Source: Loripinus fragilis (Eukaryota > Mollusca > Bivalvia > Lucinida > Lucinidae). From it: a stretch of 64,000 nucleotides of DNA. Positions within the stretch are counted from its first letter, which is position 1. Every line of letters starts with the position of its first letter. The stretch spans positions 27,867,213-27,931,212 of the forward strand of contig OZ026519.1 in assembly GCA_964019695.1 (NCBI GenBank). The letters are read 5' to 3'. Positions 1 through 13,900 of this stretch are shown in pieces. A program made the position numbers and the translations under genes. The notes under the pieces are model-generated. The model did no database searches, was not told where the DNA came from, and was given only the letters and a program-made list of their open reading frames with translations.

Positions 1-3000
1 AATGTAAAATTACTCGGAAAAGAAATGTGATATTTTTATTCTGAGAGTACCAACGTAACGCGCATCTATATTTGCATAAGCCATTGAATTTTCATTGTGA
101 TCAGATCAGAAACGAAGGAGAAAATGGAATTTTAAGTGCACTACCCTCAAAACATCATTTCACATTGCATTATCTCAATTGAAACTCAGATCACATTGCA
201 CTTTTTTCAGGGTCGAATTTCTGCTATGCCAGATATAAGAGCCGATTTATTCTTGGCAATATCTAAGACTGGAATGTGTTTGTTAACTTCATAGTTTTTT
301 TTTAATGTTTTACTGTTTTGGTTCCCAGCTGACCAAGGTTTGAAAAAAAGTTGGTTTTAGTACCATTTTTTAAGTGAGTTAAAATTTCGTATGATTCTTA
401 GTAAACTAGTTATCAAAAAACTTGTTTTATGATTTCGTTTTAAAAAACCATGTATCCGTTGTTTATTTTCGTAAAAGAATTAATGGATTTATTGGCGTCA
501 TGGTGTTGACGTTAGTGATGACGTCACTACTACCAAGGCTATAAGACGTGTCAATGATAAGATGTTTTAGTGTTTTGATACTTCTATGTCAACAAGTGAC
601 TCATTACAAAATAGTTTGCGAAGAAAACCCAGTTTGATTATTGTAACTGACGTTAATATGACGTTAAAACGAGCATTTCTTCAAAAAGTAACGGTGTTAC
701 TAAATTCAACGACCGAAAAAAGGGATTTTACTTGAATAAATAAATTGTTTTTGGTGTTTTTCTGTCACAACGATCACCATGGATAATGCCTAGCACAAAA
801 CAAAAATAGAAAATATAGACGTTCCGCTTGCATGTGCATTTTTCAAAATTTGTCAAAATTGCCTTTGAGTAGCAGAAAGATTCGCATGAGTGATTCCAAT
901 ATATTTTTTCGATGTTATCAAACAGATAAAATGTCAATAAATAAATTATCATCGAGAATGTTCGATTCCAGCATTTTTGTCAAAAAATGTGGGCCCTGAA
1001 AAAGTGGTGCGTAACTAAAGTGGCTCACTGTACTTTGATAACGTGACGCTGACGTTACATAACGTGACGATGGCGTCACATGAACCATGCCAACACAATA
1101 ACAAGTGTGATTGCAGCAAAACAAACGGTTATTAATGAAGGTTATGTTCGCTATATACTTCATTCATTCAGCTGATTAAACTTTAAGGGTAATCAGAAAA
1201 ATGGACTTATTAGGGCTGAGCCCACATACTACAGAACTAATTTTCCTTACGCCAGTTCCGGCTAACAAAATGGAGCTTTTTCGTACATAGTACTACGCGT
1301 AATGCGCCTTACGTACATCCGAGGCTTGATTCGATTCTCGAATTGTGCTGGAATTTTACGATTGTAAGAAGACGGGTCGTGCACATTACTGTCAGTTTAT
1401 TTCAGTTCTTGAAGAGTACATGTACATGAAGTATACATGTATACATAAGTATATTAAAGTAAAAGATGATTTTAAAAAATGGTTATTTTGTGAAATGTAG
1501 TTGAAAGCTTCCAATAAAATATCTGGTGCGAAAACAGAATACGAATTCAAGCAAAAATAAGGAAACAGAAAAAGAAAGGAAGAAGAAAAATAAAACAGAA
1601 GAAGAGAATGTAATGAAGAAAGAATAAAACAGAAGAGGAAGACCAAATGGTTTTATGCCATTGCCTCGTAATCAGCTTAAGAGCCGCAACATGAGATTTC
1701 CAACAATGTGGTATGTGCGACTAGCAAAAGGCACAGACCAGCCTGCGCATACGCGCAGACTGATCAGAGCCTTTGCTAGTCGCTTGCATATTCTATTAAT
1801 TTTAAGCTACTGACCGAACAGTAATTGGAGTTTCTAAGCTTATAAGGAGGCTGCACAGGTTCGTCTGAGTCTACACTTGTCAAAATGCCACATTGCTGGA
1901 AATCACGTGTCACGGCTCATATATTGGTAATAGCTCTGTTGAAGATGCGGGCATCGCTATTCAGTCTGGCGAAAATGGAAGAGGCACATATATGATTAAT
2001 AAAAAAAGAAAGTCTAAATAATCTGGGGAAATGGGTCCTTCAGAAAAAGAGACAGCCTACACCTTATTTGAAAACAATAGACCCGCTTTCATTGAGTTAG
2101 TTCATGTGAATTAACTCATCTTGTTTTATGCTGTTAAAATGCACGCTATAATAAGGTCTATAGAATGATTGTGGCGTTTCAGGACGGTCCACTTGTTTTG
2201 CAGGCGTTTTGAGATCTAAATGAACTAGAAACCACCATATTGACATTCCTTGTTGCCTCTAAATTTTGTTTCTTTTTAAAGAACAAGTTCATTTCACTTT
2301 ATGACATTGTGCATGACGTCCTACAGTTTTGCCATGGCTTACAGAGATTGATCTTCTGTTTATTCATGAAACCTGGAACGCATTGATGGTTGACGCATTA
2401 CATGGAGATTGTATCTTATGTTTTAATATTGTCACTAACAATTTATGAATATTCAGTCTCTAAAATGAAACGAAGTAAGAGCTTGACTAGGTCTACATGT
2501 ACTGATCTGGAAAAACAGGCTGTATCATATATGCAATTGGCGGAGGATTAAGCGAGCGTGTGCATTTGAATATGCTCGTCTGAGCAATAGTTGTTTCCAC
2601 ACACGTAGTGTAAAAATATCTCATAGCGGCAGTCAAAACCTGCATGGTAGTTGTTCGTGTAATGGAGACATAAGGTCTATTCTTAACTTCTAACAAAGAA
2701 AACAAACACAGTTTGCATGTTGGCGCGCTTTAATGTGAGCAAATGAGCAGTGTGACATGGAAGGACGTTGAAGACCTTGGTGAGATATATTTAAGAAATG
2801 CTTGTAAAAGCCCTGCCAGTAACACAGCTTACTTAACCTTTAGATCTTCTCATTGCCGAAGTACCTGCCGTCCAGCCCACATGACACCAAACTTTCTCTT
2901 TTTATTTGGCGAAAACTTGCTGTGATTTATTACAGTGCAGTATACCACATAGCAATGACGACGTGCAAATCAACACGGCAAGATCTCTTGCTCGAGTCTA

Positions 3001-3337
3001 TACAAAATTTTGTGTGTTGCTCACGTCTGTGAAGCCGCCTTAGAACTGATTGTTCACTACACTTCGTTCACAAATACCTGATGCATGACGACTGAGTAAT
3101 AATATACTGCACAACCTTTGTTAATGCTAGTACCGACTAGACAAATATTCTGCTCTATTCGATGAAACGAGCAGAATGTTAAGTACCATAACCGCATAAC
3201 CGGTTTTGATTGTTACAAGCAGCTGTACATAGACCTGCTGAATCCGTACATACACTGTGGCTGACGAAGAAAACTGATCAGGATCCACAATGTTTCAAAC
3301 ACACCTTTGATAGTATTGTTAATAATGGAGTATATAG
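1..3337. other. 5' flank, no gene seen
   Basis: No convincing ORF on either strand. It holds dispersed repeats: a TGACGTCA octamer at 519-526; a block at about 1030-1145 similar to about 7255-7345; a block at 1216-1370 similar to 8620-8740; and the inverted-repeat MITE at 1681-1918. The remainder shows nothing I can name. Confidence 0.6.
1681..1918. mobile_element. Foldback MITE, family A, copy 1
   Basis: Ends are imperfect inverted repeats: the left starts gagccgcaacatgagatttc and the right ends with the reverse complement (ggaaatcacgtgtcacggctc). The interior has the shared hairpin-like block 'cagcctgcgcatacgcgcag' and 'ctttgctagtcg'. No coding capacity. Related copies lie at 13781-13997, about 26800-27018 and (inverted, shortened) 49720-49910. 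Confidence 0.75.
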
Positions 3338-4306
3338 TACGAGGGGTGATCAGAAAGTTCGCGGAAAATAGTTGCCATTTCTACATCGTTTGATCAATAG
3401 AGTTGGAATTACAGCACATAATACTGCAACACATATGCAGTTGATCGGTTACAACATGCTTGATGTTAGTCTTCTACGTGCGTTACAGTTGTCGTCAGGG
3501 CAACGCTATATAGCGCGAACCGGCCCATTTTACGTTGCATTTTGACGTTTTACTACACAACCAATTAAACTTCAACGTTTTGTAAAAGTTTGGTTTTCTG
3601 TGATAGCCCATGTTGCGGTCCAGGCATATGTAACGACATATTTACTCCTCTTCTGTGCAAACTTTCAAAGTTTTATGTCTAACTGGTGGTGTTCTAAATC
3701 GAAACGAATAACAGTACAGTCAAAACGGCAAAGCATTCAACATCTGTGAACACATGGCCAGTTTTGGCATGTCAATTCTTTAAAATAAACTATTTACACA
3801 CTTCGAAAAACACCCTTTTTAAAGACACTAGATCTAATATTGATAGTTAAGTCCGATATTATAATTATTGTGATGAACGCTGACAAGAAAATAAGTTTGT
3901 TTTTTATTTAAAATTGACAAAAAACTCGAGAAATTGACGCATTTTAGGCCTGCCCTTCGGACTGAAACCTTTCAATTTGAATACATACCGAAACGGAATA
4001 ACATAAAAACCTCATATTATGTTCAAAGAATGACTGAACATTATTTTTCGTTAAACATACCAATCAATTCAAACACAACAATGGAGTTTAGCCCCGAGAA
4101 GCAACCCAGGGGTACAGACGGGCCGTTTCCAGCGAAGTGAACTCACAACGGCGCCTCGTTCTCATACGTCAGACGTCACATTTTCAAAAATTCAATTTCA
4201 GTCAATTTGCTGAATGGTAGTTTGTATCTATGAATTTTCATTGCAATCGCTAAAAGCAATGCGATTTAATAGCACTTTTCCGCGAGCTTTCTGATCACCC
4301 CTCGTA
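3338..4306. mobile_element. Non-autonomous TIR transposon, TA-flanked
   Basis: The left end reads TA then cgaggggtgatcagaaag; the right end is its near-exact reverse complement (ctttctgatcacccctcg) followed by TA. The TA duplication and roughly 30 bp terminal repeats fit the Tc1/mariner superfamily. About 965 bp between the TAs with no transposase-like ORF, so I call it a deletion or internally replaced derivative. Confidence 0.75.
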
Positions 4307-4639
4307 AAACCTGTGTTAAACGGCCACTCTAAAAAAGACCAAAAATTGGGTTTGAATACCAATTATCGTTTAATGCAGGTCAAAAGTATTGCAGAATGCT
4401 CCAAAAACAAAAAAATATATAGTTAAACTAATTGATGCTCAAATTCGACGTTTATTTTCGAATTATTGAAGTTATCAATTACTTTAAATTAGAAAAAGTC
4501 TATAAACACTGTTGCTGATATGGTTTCATACACGCCACCGTTTAAACAAACAAATAATCAAAAAGCTTTAACTGACTGTGCAGAAAGGCGCTTAAACTGG
4601 CCCCAGTCTAAAAGGTGTTGGATGCTGTATGTGCCCATG

Positions 4640-4647
4640 TGACGTCA
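4640..4647. promoter_or_regulatory. CRE octamer TGACGTCA upstream of the mosaic gene
   Basis: A perfect palindromic cAMP-response element consensus sits about 190 bp upstream of the putative start of transcription and 240 bp upstream of the start codon. Bound by CREB/ATF/bZIP dimers in animals generally; function here is inferred only from position. The octamer recurs elsewhere in the window, often inside repeats. Confidence 0.4.
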
Positions 4648-4808
4648 TCAGCAGCGTGCAGTTTTTATAGCAATTCTGGGTTGCACATTAAAACCTGCGA
4701 GTAACTTTTCAATCGCATGTACGGTTTGCAAGAAAAGTACAAAAATATGGTGATGCGTTTTCAAAGTCCTCTAGTATAGTATGCTCATTTACTCAGCAGA
4801 ACAAGGGT

Positions 4809-4836
4809 TATATTTAAAGCAGCTCACATTGTCAGC
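4809..4836 (+). promoter_or_regulatory. Putative core promoter: TATA-like box and initiator-like TCA
   Basis: 'tatatttaaa' at 4809-4818 is followed about 24 bp later by 'gtcagcatt', which fits a loose initiator. This would give a 5' UTR of roughly 45 nt before the ATG at 4880, with no upstream ATG in between. Assigned from spacing and sequence only. Confidence 0.4.
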
Positions 4837-4879
4837 ATTGGGAGAACATTTCTGCGGCTTCATTTGTATTGAGCTGGGG

Positions 4880-4931
4880 ATGGCTTTAGGAGTTTTAGTT
4901 TTCTTGGTCTGGATATTGAGCGCCCAGAAAG
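4880..4931 (+). CDS. Exon 1: signal peptide
   Basis: ATG in the context ggggATGG (purine at -3) opens MALGVLVFLVWILSAQK, a typical hydrophobic secretion signal with a small-residue cleavage region (SA). The donor is G|gtaagc, phase 1. This start was chosen because the exon joins in frame to the first CUB exon and supplies the secretion signal that a CUB protein needs. A family B MITE begins about 30 bp after the donor. Confidence 0.8.
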
Positions 4932-7900
4932 GTAAGCCTAGATAACTTACATGAGTGTTCGTCCTGTCTTCGGGGTTTGCGACAAAGCGAGACTCAAACC
5001 AGTCTCCTCAGCTACAGAGACTAGCTAGACTACTGAAATTTCGCTTGAAACGAGTTTAGATGTGATACTTACCAATAAGTGAATAACAGAGGCGCTGATC
5101 AGTACGCGCGGATGCGTAGGCTGGTCTGCGCCTTTGTTGTTCGCAACCCCAAAGACAGTTTTTGTCACAATGAGGCCCATTTATTAAATGAGTTGAGGAA
5201 ACGCGATAAAATGCGACAATTTTTGCATTGAGTTTAATAAATTCAATTAAACAGGAAGACGAATGTGATGGTGTAAAAAACGTAAAGGGGAGAACGTATT
5301 GCTACACTACGACCTGTTAAAGTTATATGCTGCAAATTCTGTACACTTTTGTATGAGTCATTTTTTGTCTTGAGATAAATAAAGTTTTGTTTACCTCATG
5401 GCATAAACCGTACTCAATTTGCTGGGATAAGAAGTTGAAAGATCAGAGCGGAGCACTACAATTCTTGTTTCTCTATTTTATACGATAAAAGCACTGAAAG
5501 GAAAACTTTCGTTTCTTAGGCGATTTTTTCATCCTTCGTATACAGAACCACAGTATGTAAACTGAAATAAACATCCTGCACCCGTTCCTCCTAGCTCACG
5601 CCTTATACATTATGAATTACAGCACTCGTGCGTAACCAGTTGTCGGAAATCGTGATGTGAGAGTTGTTGGTACAGCTGTAATTGCGAGGGCCCACCTATT
5701 AAAATTCATTTTTCCATAGATCTAAGTAACTGTTACAGTTACAACCATGTAATCATGTATACATTTGATTGCCAATTCCACTAAAACCGTGCAATCTGGC
5801 ATTTAAGCTCGTTTTCGACACAGAACGGCTCTGATTGTGAGCAAGTCGTTTTTTAACAAAGCAAAATGTAAAAGAGGAAACCGTTAAAATCATGGAATAA
5901 AACGAAATAAAATAGATAAAATGACTTTTCTTACCTTGTTCGAATGTGTATTGTCTGTATCGCTAACAAAATAAATCGAAACGTGTACATGTACCTAAAT
6001 ACACGCATTTTCCGACTACTGGTTACGCACGAGTGCTGCTATTCATGTTTATAAGGCGTGACGGTACAGGATGTTTATTTCAGTTTACATACTGTGAGAA
6101 CTGAGGTGAGTTCAATAATGCAAGAGCTCGCCGGGCGCTAGTTGACTGGTACCTATCTTTATTCAGTATGTGTAAAGCCTGGCATCAGTACAACGAGCGC
6201 TTGCTAGCGCTCGTATTGTTGAACTCGCCTCTGGTGGTTATGTTTCTATGATGAAGTTTCCTACCCGTGTAATAGAAGTTTAGGCTAATCCTGTCCATGT
6301 GCTTTTGTTCGCATGTGTACTCATTACATGTACGTGATCAGGCCTCCAAATAAGAGTGCGCAGTGGAAAATTATTTTCTTTATTTCTCAACCCACAACAT
6401 ATGTTTAAATTAATGGGTAAGAAAATAATTAATTTTTTACGCAAATAAAATTTCCTTATCTGGACCTATGCGTGTTGTTCTATTTTCTATTCCAGTGCTC
6501 TCAGACAAATGTGGGGGCAACTTGACAGGATCGTCAGGATGGTTTAGTCCGCCGGACTGGGATGAAGATGGTCTTTACGACAACGATGTCCAATGTTACT
6601 GGACCATCACAACGGACGTCACGCGAATGATACACCTACAATTTGTAACGATGGACTTGGAATTTGATACGACATGTGGATATGACTATATTGCGGTAAT
6701 TCATTGTATTTGATATTTTTTGACTTCCGCTGCCCTTTAAGGTTTAAAACAGAAAGAATGTGTCGTTGCATTCGGTGATAGACTGACATTTGTTTATGTG
6801 TTTTGTTTTACTTTCTGTACCACTGATATTCTCGCACACCAGGTCGGGATTTCCGTTTTTTACTCATGTGAGATTATAAGAATCCATCATGAGTGTGAGG
6901 GTGGGATAGAAATTCCGTTCCGAGGATCACCGATTGACATCACGAAGCTTGCCACCCTCACACGAATAATGGATTCTTTTTCTCACTCATCACTCAGTTC
7001 TGCAATTTATATTAAAAGAACATAAAAAGTGGCTTCTAGAAAGTCCTGAATTCGCTGAAATGCGACAAAGTGACGTCATTTTAACATTACACCGATGACG
7101 TCACGGATCGACGTGCGGCCAGCGTGCAGCCGACGTGCGGCTGTTCGTTTTTCATCTTTCCCACTAGCTAGTACGGGTATCAATCGGCACGCACATCGGC
7201 CAATTTCGTGGAATCAACCTCTGCCGTACATAGAGGGTCTACTTTTCATTGACTTTGATAACGTGACGTTGACGTCACAGGAACCATGCCAGCATAATAA
7301 CAAGTTTGATTGTAGCGAAACAAACGGTTGCAACATTTCACAATAAAAGTCGTAAAAAGGAAGATGCTTTAGGCTGCGATATTTTATGGAAAAAAATACA
7401 CTTCATTTATCCTGCTGATAATTTTTGTTTAACAATTTCGCTGCCCAACGCGACTGTAGTCGAATTAACCGTTCACTGCCAAACGCGACTACAGTCGAAA
7501 TTTAAAGGCATAGTTGATAGCTGTCTATTTTTAACCGTTATAGGGACGCGACTCTTTGTTCTTTATTTCAAAATGTCCAGGGGACATTATATTATCGTAT
7601 ATGGAGGGGCGGACTTGATTTAGCAATTTTAGAGTACTCGGCGTACGCTAGAACAGCCACCTAAAACAAGTAAAACTGGGCACTTTGGAGTACTCCAGAA
7701 TAAATCAAGCGATACAAATATTTCCACACATGCAGCCAGTGCTCCGCCATCTTGTTTTGGAACAGATCAAGTGACTGTTCTGACTACACCACCTAGGAAG
7801 ATGGAGTACTCTGACGTACGCCAGCACAGGTGTTCCAGCACACTTGATTTCTGTTCTGCCTGTTCGGAGTGAAAGGAGTAAAGAGAACAGCTAAATCAAA

Positions 7901-10900
7901 TCTGCCCGAGGTCTACGCAATTTTCAGTACAAGAATGGACTTTACTAAAATGTTTGTAACTTCATTAGATTTCACGGAAATCAAACATATCAAAAACATG
8001 TCCATGGGAATGACATACAGGACAGGACCCATTAAGCCCTTCAACTGCTATATTTTGATTAATGTCTGATGAAACAATATATCAGAATAAATCCTGATGT
8101 TTAATACTTGGTGTAGATGGATGTTTTATCTATTTTTTGCATAAAATAGTTGTTTAAAGGCATTTTTTCACATTTCAATATGGTGCCAAAGGCCACGAGA
8201 CTTTCTTTTTTATTAAGTTTTAAATAAAGGTTTGATATAATAGCAACATTCTGTGAAAGTTTCACAGTGATAGGTTGAAAGGTTCTGGAGATACTCTGTG
8301 TTGAACGCATATACCCCTAATATTCATGAGTCTTTGAAACATGCTTGGCACTGAGTTCTTGGTTTTTGAGGTGCTTGGCAGCGAAAGTGTTAATTTGATT
8401 CTTTACGCCCCATCAACAATCTTTCAGTTTAACAGGGACGAGTCTTCCTGGGTTGAACCAGTACTAAGCTAGGATAAATGTGTCTTGCTCAAGGACCACA
8501 ACGCAGTGACGCCGGTGAGGCTAGAACCCGCGGCCCCTCGGTCTCGAATCAAGTACTCTACCATTGAGCCACTGCGCCCCCCCCCCCTGCTGATAATCAG
8601 AATAATCGATTTCAACAGAGCTGAACCCACACGCTACAGAACTAATTTTCACTGCGCCATTTCCGGCGAACAAAATGCATAGTACGCATAATGCCATGAT
8701 TTGATTCTCGAATTGTGGCGGACTTTGCCGAATGGCACGGGTATGTGACACCAATGATGGATTCTACTTATCTCACATGGGTAAAACAACGGAAATCCAG
8801 ATCTTGTGTGCGAGAAAATACTATCTCACTCGAGATTTTCTGGAAGCCTTTTGCATTTTTTCCAATATAAAATTGGTATTTTGCGGTGAGCAAAAACAAG
8901 AATGTGTTCATGTGATCTGACTCCCGCGATCACTGTTTGTCATCACTCGGCAAGCCTCATGATGCCAATTGGCGATCCTAGAGACTGATTTGTCTACATA
9001 TGTATCCCATCCTCACACTCATGGTAGATTCCTATACTTTTGTTGTTAATGCTTGTTTCTGTACCACTGGTATTCTTAGTCCAGTCGCTGTACCAGTTTC
9101 GTTTTAGCTCAGGACTATGATGTACATGTATTGACGCTTTTTTTAAACAGATAAGTTGAGTCTTGTGTAATATTGACTCCTAAACGGCTATACTTGTATG
9201 ATAGCATTTCAAGTGAAACCTGAAAGATACAACCAGAGAATGCATTTTATAACATTCGAGTTACTACTGACGTCATCTGAACCCTATAAATATAAGTCAG
9301 CAAAAGTATTTACAAGCGTAGGTGTCAGGGTCAACGAAAACTGCTAAAAAATATAAATGACCAGTTTATAGATTTTAAATATTCAATTAATTTATTATGG
9401 CGGAAGATAAGTACTACTAAAGCAGATATACCATTTGTCTGGACTATCTGTCGCTTGTTATTGCTTATTTTTGTTTACATGCGTCATTTTCAAGTAGAGA
9501 CACACAGTGTATAACCCATTATGCTTAAGTATATATATTAGTTATAGAAACCCATTAAACTGTTTCTTTGGTGAAATAAATCCCCCACTCTAGTAAAATG
9601 ATGGCTTTCTGGACTACTGAAATGCATTGTATTGCCACCACATTGATTTCATTTAATTCCAAAATGTCCTAACAGTATTTGTCACTATGTGTGTCATCTT
9701 ATATAAATTGCTTAGCGACGTCTGGAATTAAGAACATGTATATTTTAGGTATATTACGAAAGTGTTTTCCTTGGAAAATATTGTGGCTCCGCTCTCCCTT
9801 TGATCCTGAAGGCCCAGTCATTTCGCATTTATTTCAACTCTGATGCTACCTTGAACGGCGAAGGATTCAACGTTACATATGAAATTGTTGAAGGTATTGT
9901 AAAATATAGTATACAAAATAAATTTAACAATTGTTTTGTATGAGTCAGTCCAGCCACATCGGATCTTAACCCATATAAGCATAGCGTTCTTTATGTTGGA
10001 CATAGACAAACAGTGCAGAAGCCGATCAGACGCCGCAGAACGCGACGTCTGATCAGGTTCCACGCTGTTTCCTTACAGAATATACTTTTAAAATTTGAAT
10101 AAAATTGTTAAATTCTACCCAACAACTCTTAAAGGATGCGTCCGATTCATAGGGGTGTGAAATTCATTAGGCATATACGGGTTAAGTTTCATTTTCAATC
10201 ATGAAGATACAAGCGCAGATCACCGACAAGGATTTCCATGTAAAACATTACAGAAATGCATAAGCAACAGCTCACTCAATGACCTATTCCGTGACTTATC
10301 TCTTTATAACTCGTGTGTATCAAACATTGGGGGTGTTCTAAGAATGCATCGTGCTAACTTCGTGCTGACCTCGTGCATGATGTTAGACAAGAGCGGATCC
10401 AGAAAGTTTTGTCAGAGTAAGTCCAACTTTGACAACGTTTTTTTTCTTAAAGGCGAGAGGATCCAAACAAATACTACTATAAGTGGACCATCATCAGCAC
10501 GCCAGCAACACGCCGTTTAAATGGCGTTTCGCTGGCGTGCCGATGATTGTCCAACAATGAATGCTGCCTTGGTAACTTTGTGATTTTTAAGGGGATCTGG
10601 ACCAGTATTGCTAAGAAACCCTATAGTTTTGTGATTTACAGTGGGGGGGGGTCCGGATCCCCTGCCCCCCTTCTCGATCCGCCCATGCTAGAGCGTGGGT
10701 TTATAAGAACAACTGAATTTAAGGTTTGTGCATGCAAATGTATGGTTTCTTCAGAGATAGCATTACAAAACATATAATATCGGCGCCTCGTTTAGCAAAT
10801 GCTAAGAGCAACATGGACATCCATCTAATTTACATGTAACAACAACAAAATTAGTCGTAAAATGTTGGAGTGGAGGGGATAAATAATATTTCTCGAAAAC

Positions 10901-13900
10901 TTCTATGAGATGGGGCATCACAAAACATTTCATTAGAACTGGACTACTGGTTCGGACCCCCTGAAAAATCACTAAGTTACCACGCCAGCATTTAATGTCA
11001 GGCTATCATTCGCCCGCTAGCAAAACGTCATTTACATGTAAATGGCATTTTGCTGGTTGACTGATGATGGCCCGTTTTTATGCTATATGGATCCTCTGTC
11101 CTCCCCTCATCGACTAAATCACACAAACAAAACGTTGTCAGAGTTGGATACCCCTGACAAAACTATCTGGATGCGCCCTTGAGCAAGTTTCTGTCAGATT
11201 GAATTTATTTGAGGTTTTGTCATGCACTGGCCGTTTTATTTGGCAGGAAATATTTACAGCAATAGCAGATGAAACAAAGTTATATCTGTTGTTGTTGATT
11301 TATTGTTTGTTGTAGCCCATATAGTTTATTGGGGTTCTGTGTTTGGTCCTTGTTTTGTTATTCAGTACTTGGTTTGCAATCATCTTGATTGGGAAGAGAA
11401 CTGATTGTCTTAAACTGTGCTCCTGATGTCTTGTGGCAGTCAGTGTGCTCTGGATCGTCCTCACGGTGCCGTTAGTTGGTCTGCGGTGTGTAATTGTGGT
11501 ATTTCCTGATCATACACACTTGTTTTAGAGAAGTAGTCCACAGCACAATCGCGGAGTTTTTTTAGACTAGACAGAGATTGTGCAAATTATAACAAACCCG
11601 TATTCTATATACATTTAATGTTATATATCAAAGCCTTTTTAAATACTTCCATGTAGTGAACGATTATCTATTTAAATTTAAGTAATAAAGAGGGCAAAGA
11701 TCAGGAATCGATACAATCAAGCACCACACTTAGGTCGCTGATTTAAATGGTAAATGCATGTCGTTGTAACTACTGCTAATTCGTTGGAATTACCCTCAAA
11801 GCATGATACATTGTATAGTACCTACCTCGTTGAATTTGAACAACTTCACCTGACAATGATAAGCTAAATTCCTACACACAGATAATGTCTTAGTGAAAAG
11901 TTGTCCGATGCTTATTGCTGGTAGAAAACCCAAGGAAAGAAAATGATTTTTTAGTAAACATTTGAAATTATAAATGAAGCTTAACCATATTTACATGAAA
12001 CCTTATTGCCCGAATACTCAATACTTCGTTCGTCACGGTAAAATACGAAATCATTTTTTTTACTTGATTTATGACTATATGAGGGTCATTTGGAAAGTTC
12101 TTAGCATGGCATCATAACTCCACAATGCGTCGATAAAATGCTATCAGATAATACATTTTTGGAGACTAGAATTCAACGGCTACTTGATGGTTTAATTCTT
12201 TTCGAAAAGGGACTTGGCGTGCACGTGCAGCGCATGTTCAAAATGAGTAGGGGTTTATATACTGGCGGAAGTTTTAAGCAAAATACTTGCAAAAAAGCGA
12301 AGGAAAATTGGGGGCCTTATTTGCGATCATGATTTGACAAATTAACGATTTGGTGCCAACTTATTTTTTATTAAACCACATTGTGTGGTCACTGCTTGCA
12401 CGACTACCACCTTAACATTCGGAAAATATTGACTTATAGAGAAATGGTAAACTTACAAAATTGGGACTTTTTTAGGTTTTCTTTCTACTTTTACTATAAA
12501 TTGTGTCGCTACAGTAGCACGAAAAAAGCCTTTTAAGTATACGTTTTTTCCTTTATTTATAGCTAACAATGCATAAAAATCATTTCGTCGCGCAAAATGT
12601 GTGGCTTTATTAGTTCTGTATTCAAGAAAATTATTCCTAATAACACTACCCCTACTTTTCAAGAAGTGGGTGGGGTAACTTAACCCCGCATATTTTGTCG
12701 ATGGCATAAGAACTTCTCATGGTATCGCGTTAACCATCACATAATTGATCGATTTCTACTCTCAAGGTATTTTTACTTTTTTGTTTGCCACTGTTTTCAA
12801 TTGATCTGAACCAGAACGTCAACTCATAGCTTAACTCATTCTGTCCATGGAAAACTTTTAAGAGTTATCTTCCCTTTGTTCTGATTTGCAATTTTTTTTT
12901 GGTTTCAAAACAAAGAGCATAAAATGTGTTTGACAAAAATACCAGCATACAGCATTTTTTAAGCCTCTGGCGGTTATGTATTTTCAAAATATGTGCAATG
13001 TGACATGCGAATTTTAGACGTAAAAATAGGCGCCTTGCTTTGCCTTCTAAACGGTTTTGGTATTGCTGTTCTGGTATTTATGTATTAGAAACATCAAACT
13101 CGGTCATCAATTGTATAATCACTGTACAAGATTGTGGTCTACCAAATGGTACAAAATTATCTAATTTCATGTACTATTCTTAATGTTCTGCACACTTTTC
13201 CAAAGGTAAAAAAGTTATATTTTCCACTGAAATTTTGCGTTTTTCAGTATACAAACAGAACATGTATTAACAATAATATTTTTCTTGTTTGCATCATAAA
13301 ATCCTCATGTAAATTGTGCTATAACAAAGAGAGGAAAGATAGCTCCTTAAAATGACACCAAACATGATATGGTTTTTTAATTGGTTACTGAGATAAAATA
13401 CCATGCTAAGAACTTTCCTAATGCACCTCGTATGTACCTTATGTGGCTTACTATTTCGTGTTAGGTTTATCATCCCAGTTTAGGCAGCATACTTTTGGCC
13501 TTATACTTTTTGCCGTAAACTACTATTGAATTCAATACTAACCGACTAACGGTAAAACCAAGAAGGTAGTATTTGATTCCTGAGAAGACTTATATTTACT
13601 TTGGCATTCGTATCATCTTGTCAGAGTCTTTGCTGTCCACCCAGAGTCCCTCGTTGTCGTTAACTACCCGTAGACCGTACAGATACGATCTGGTGCAATG
13701 GCAGGCTTAATAATGAGCATTCTTTGGTTTCGAATTATAGCAGCGTTGTTTTTGTCAAGGGACGGCTCATATATATTTCAGCCGCGACATGAGATTTCCA
13801 ACAATGTGGTATGTGCGACAAGCAAAGCCTCAGATCAGCCTGATCAGAGCCTTTGCTAGTCGTTTGAATATTCCAGGAACATTAAACTACTGACCAAACA

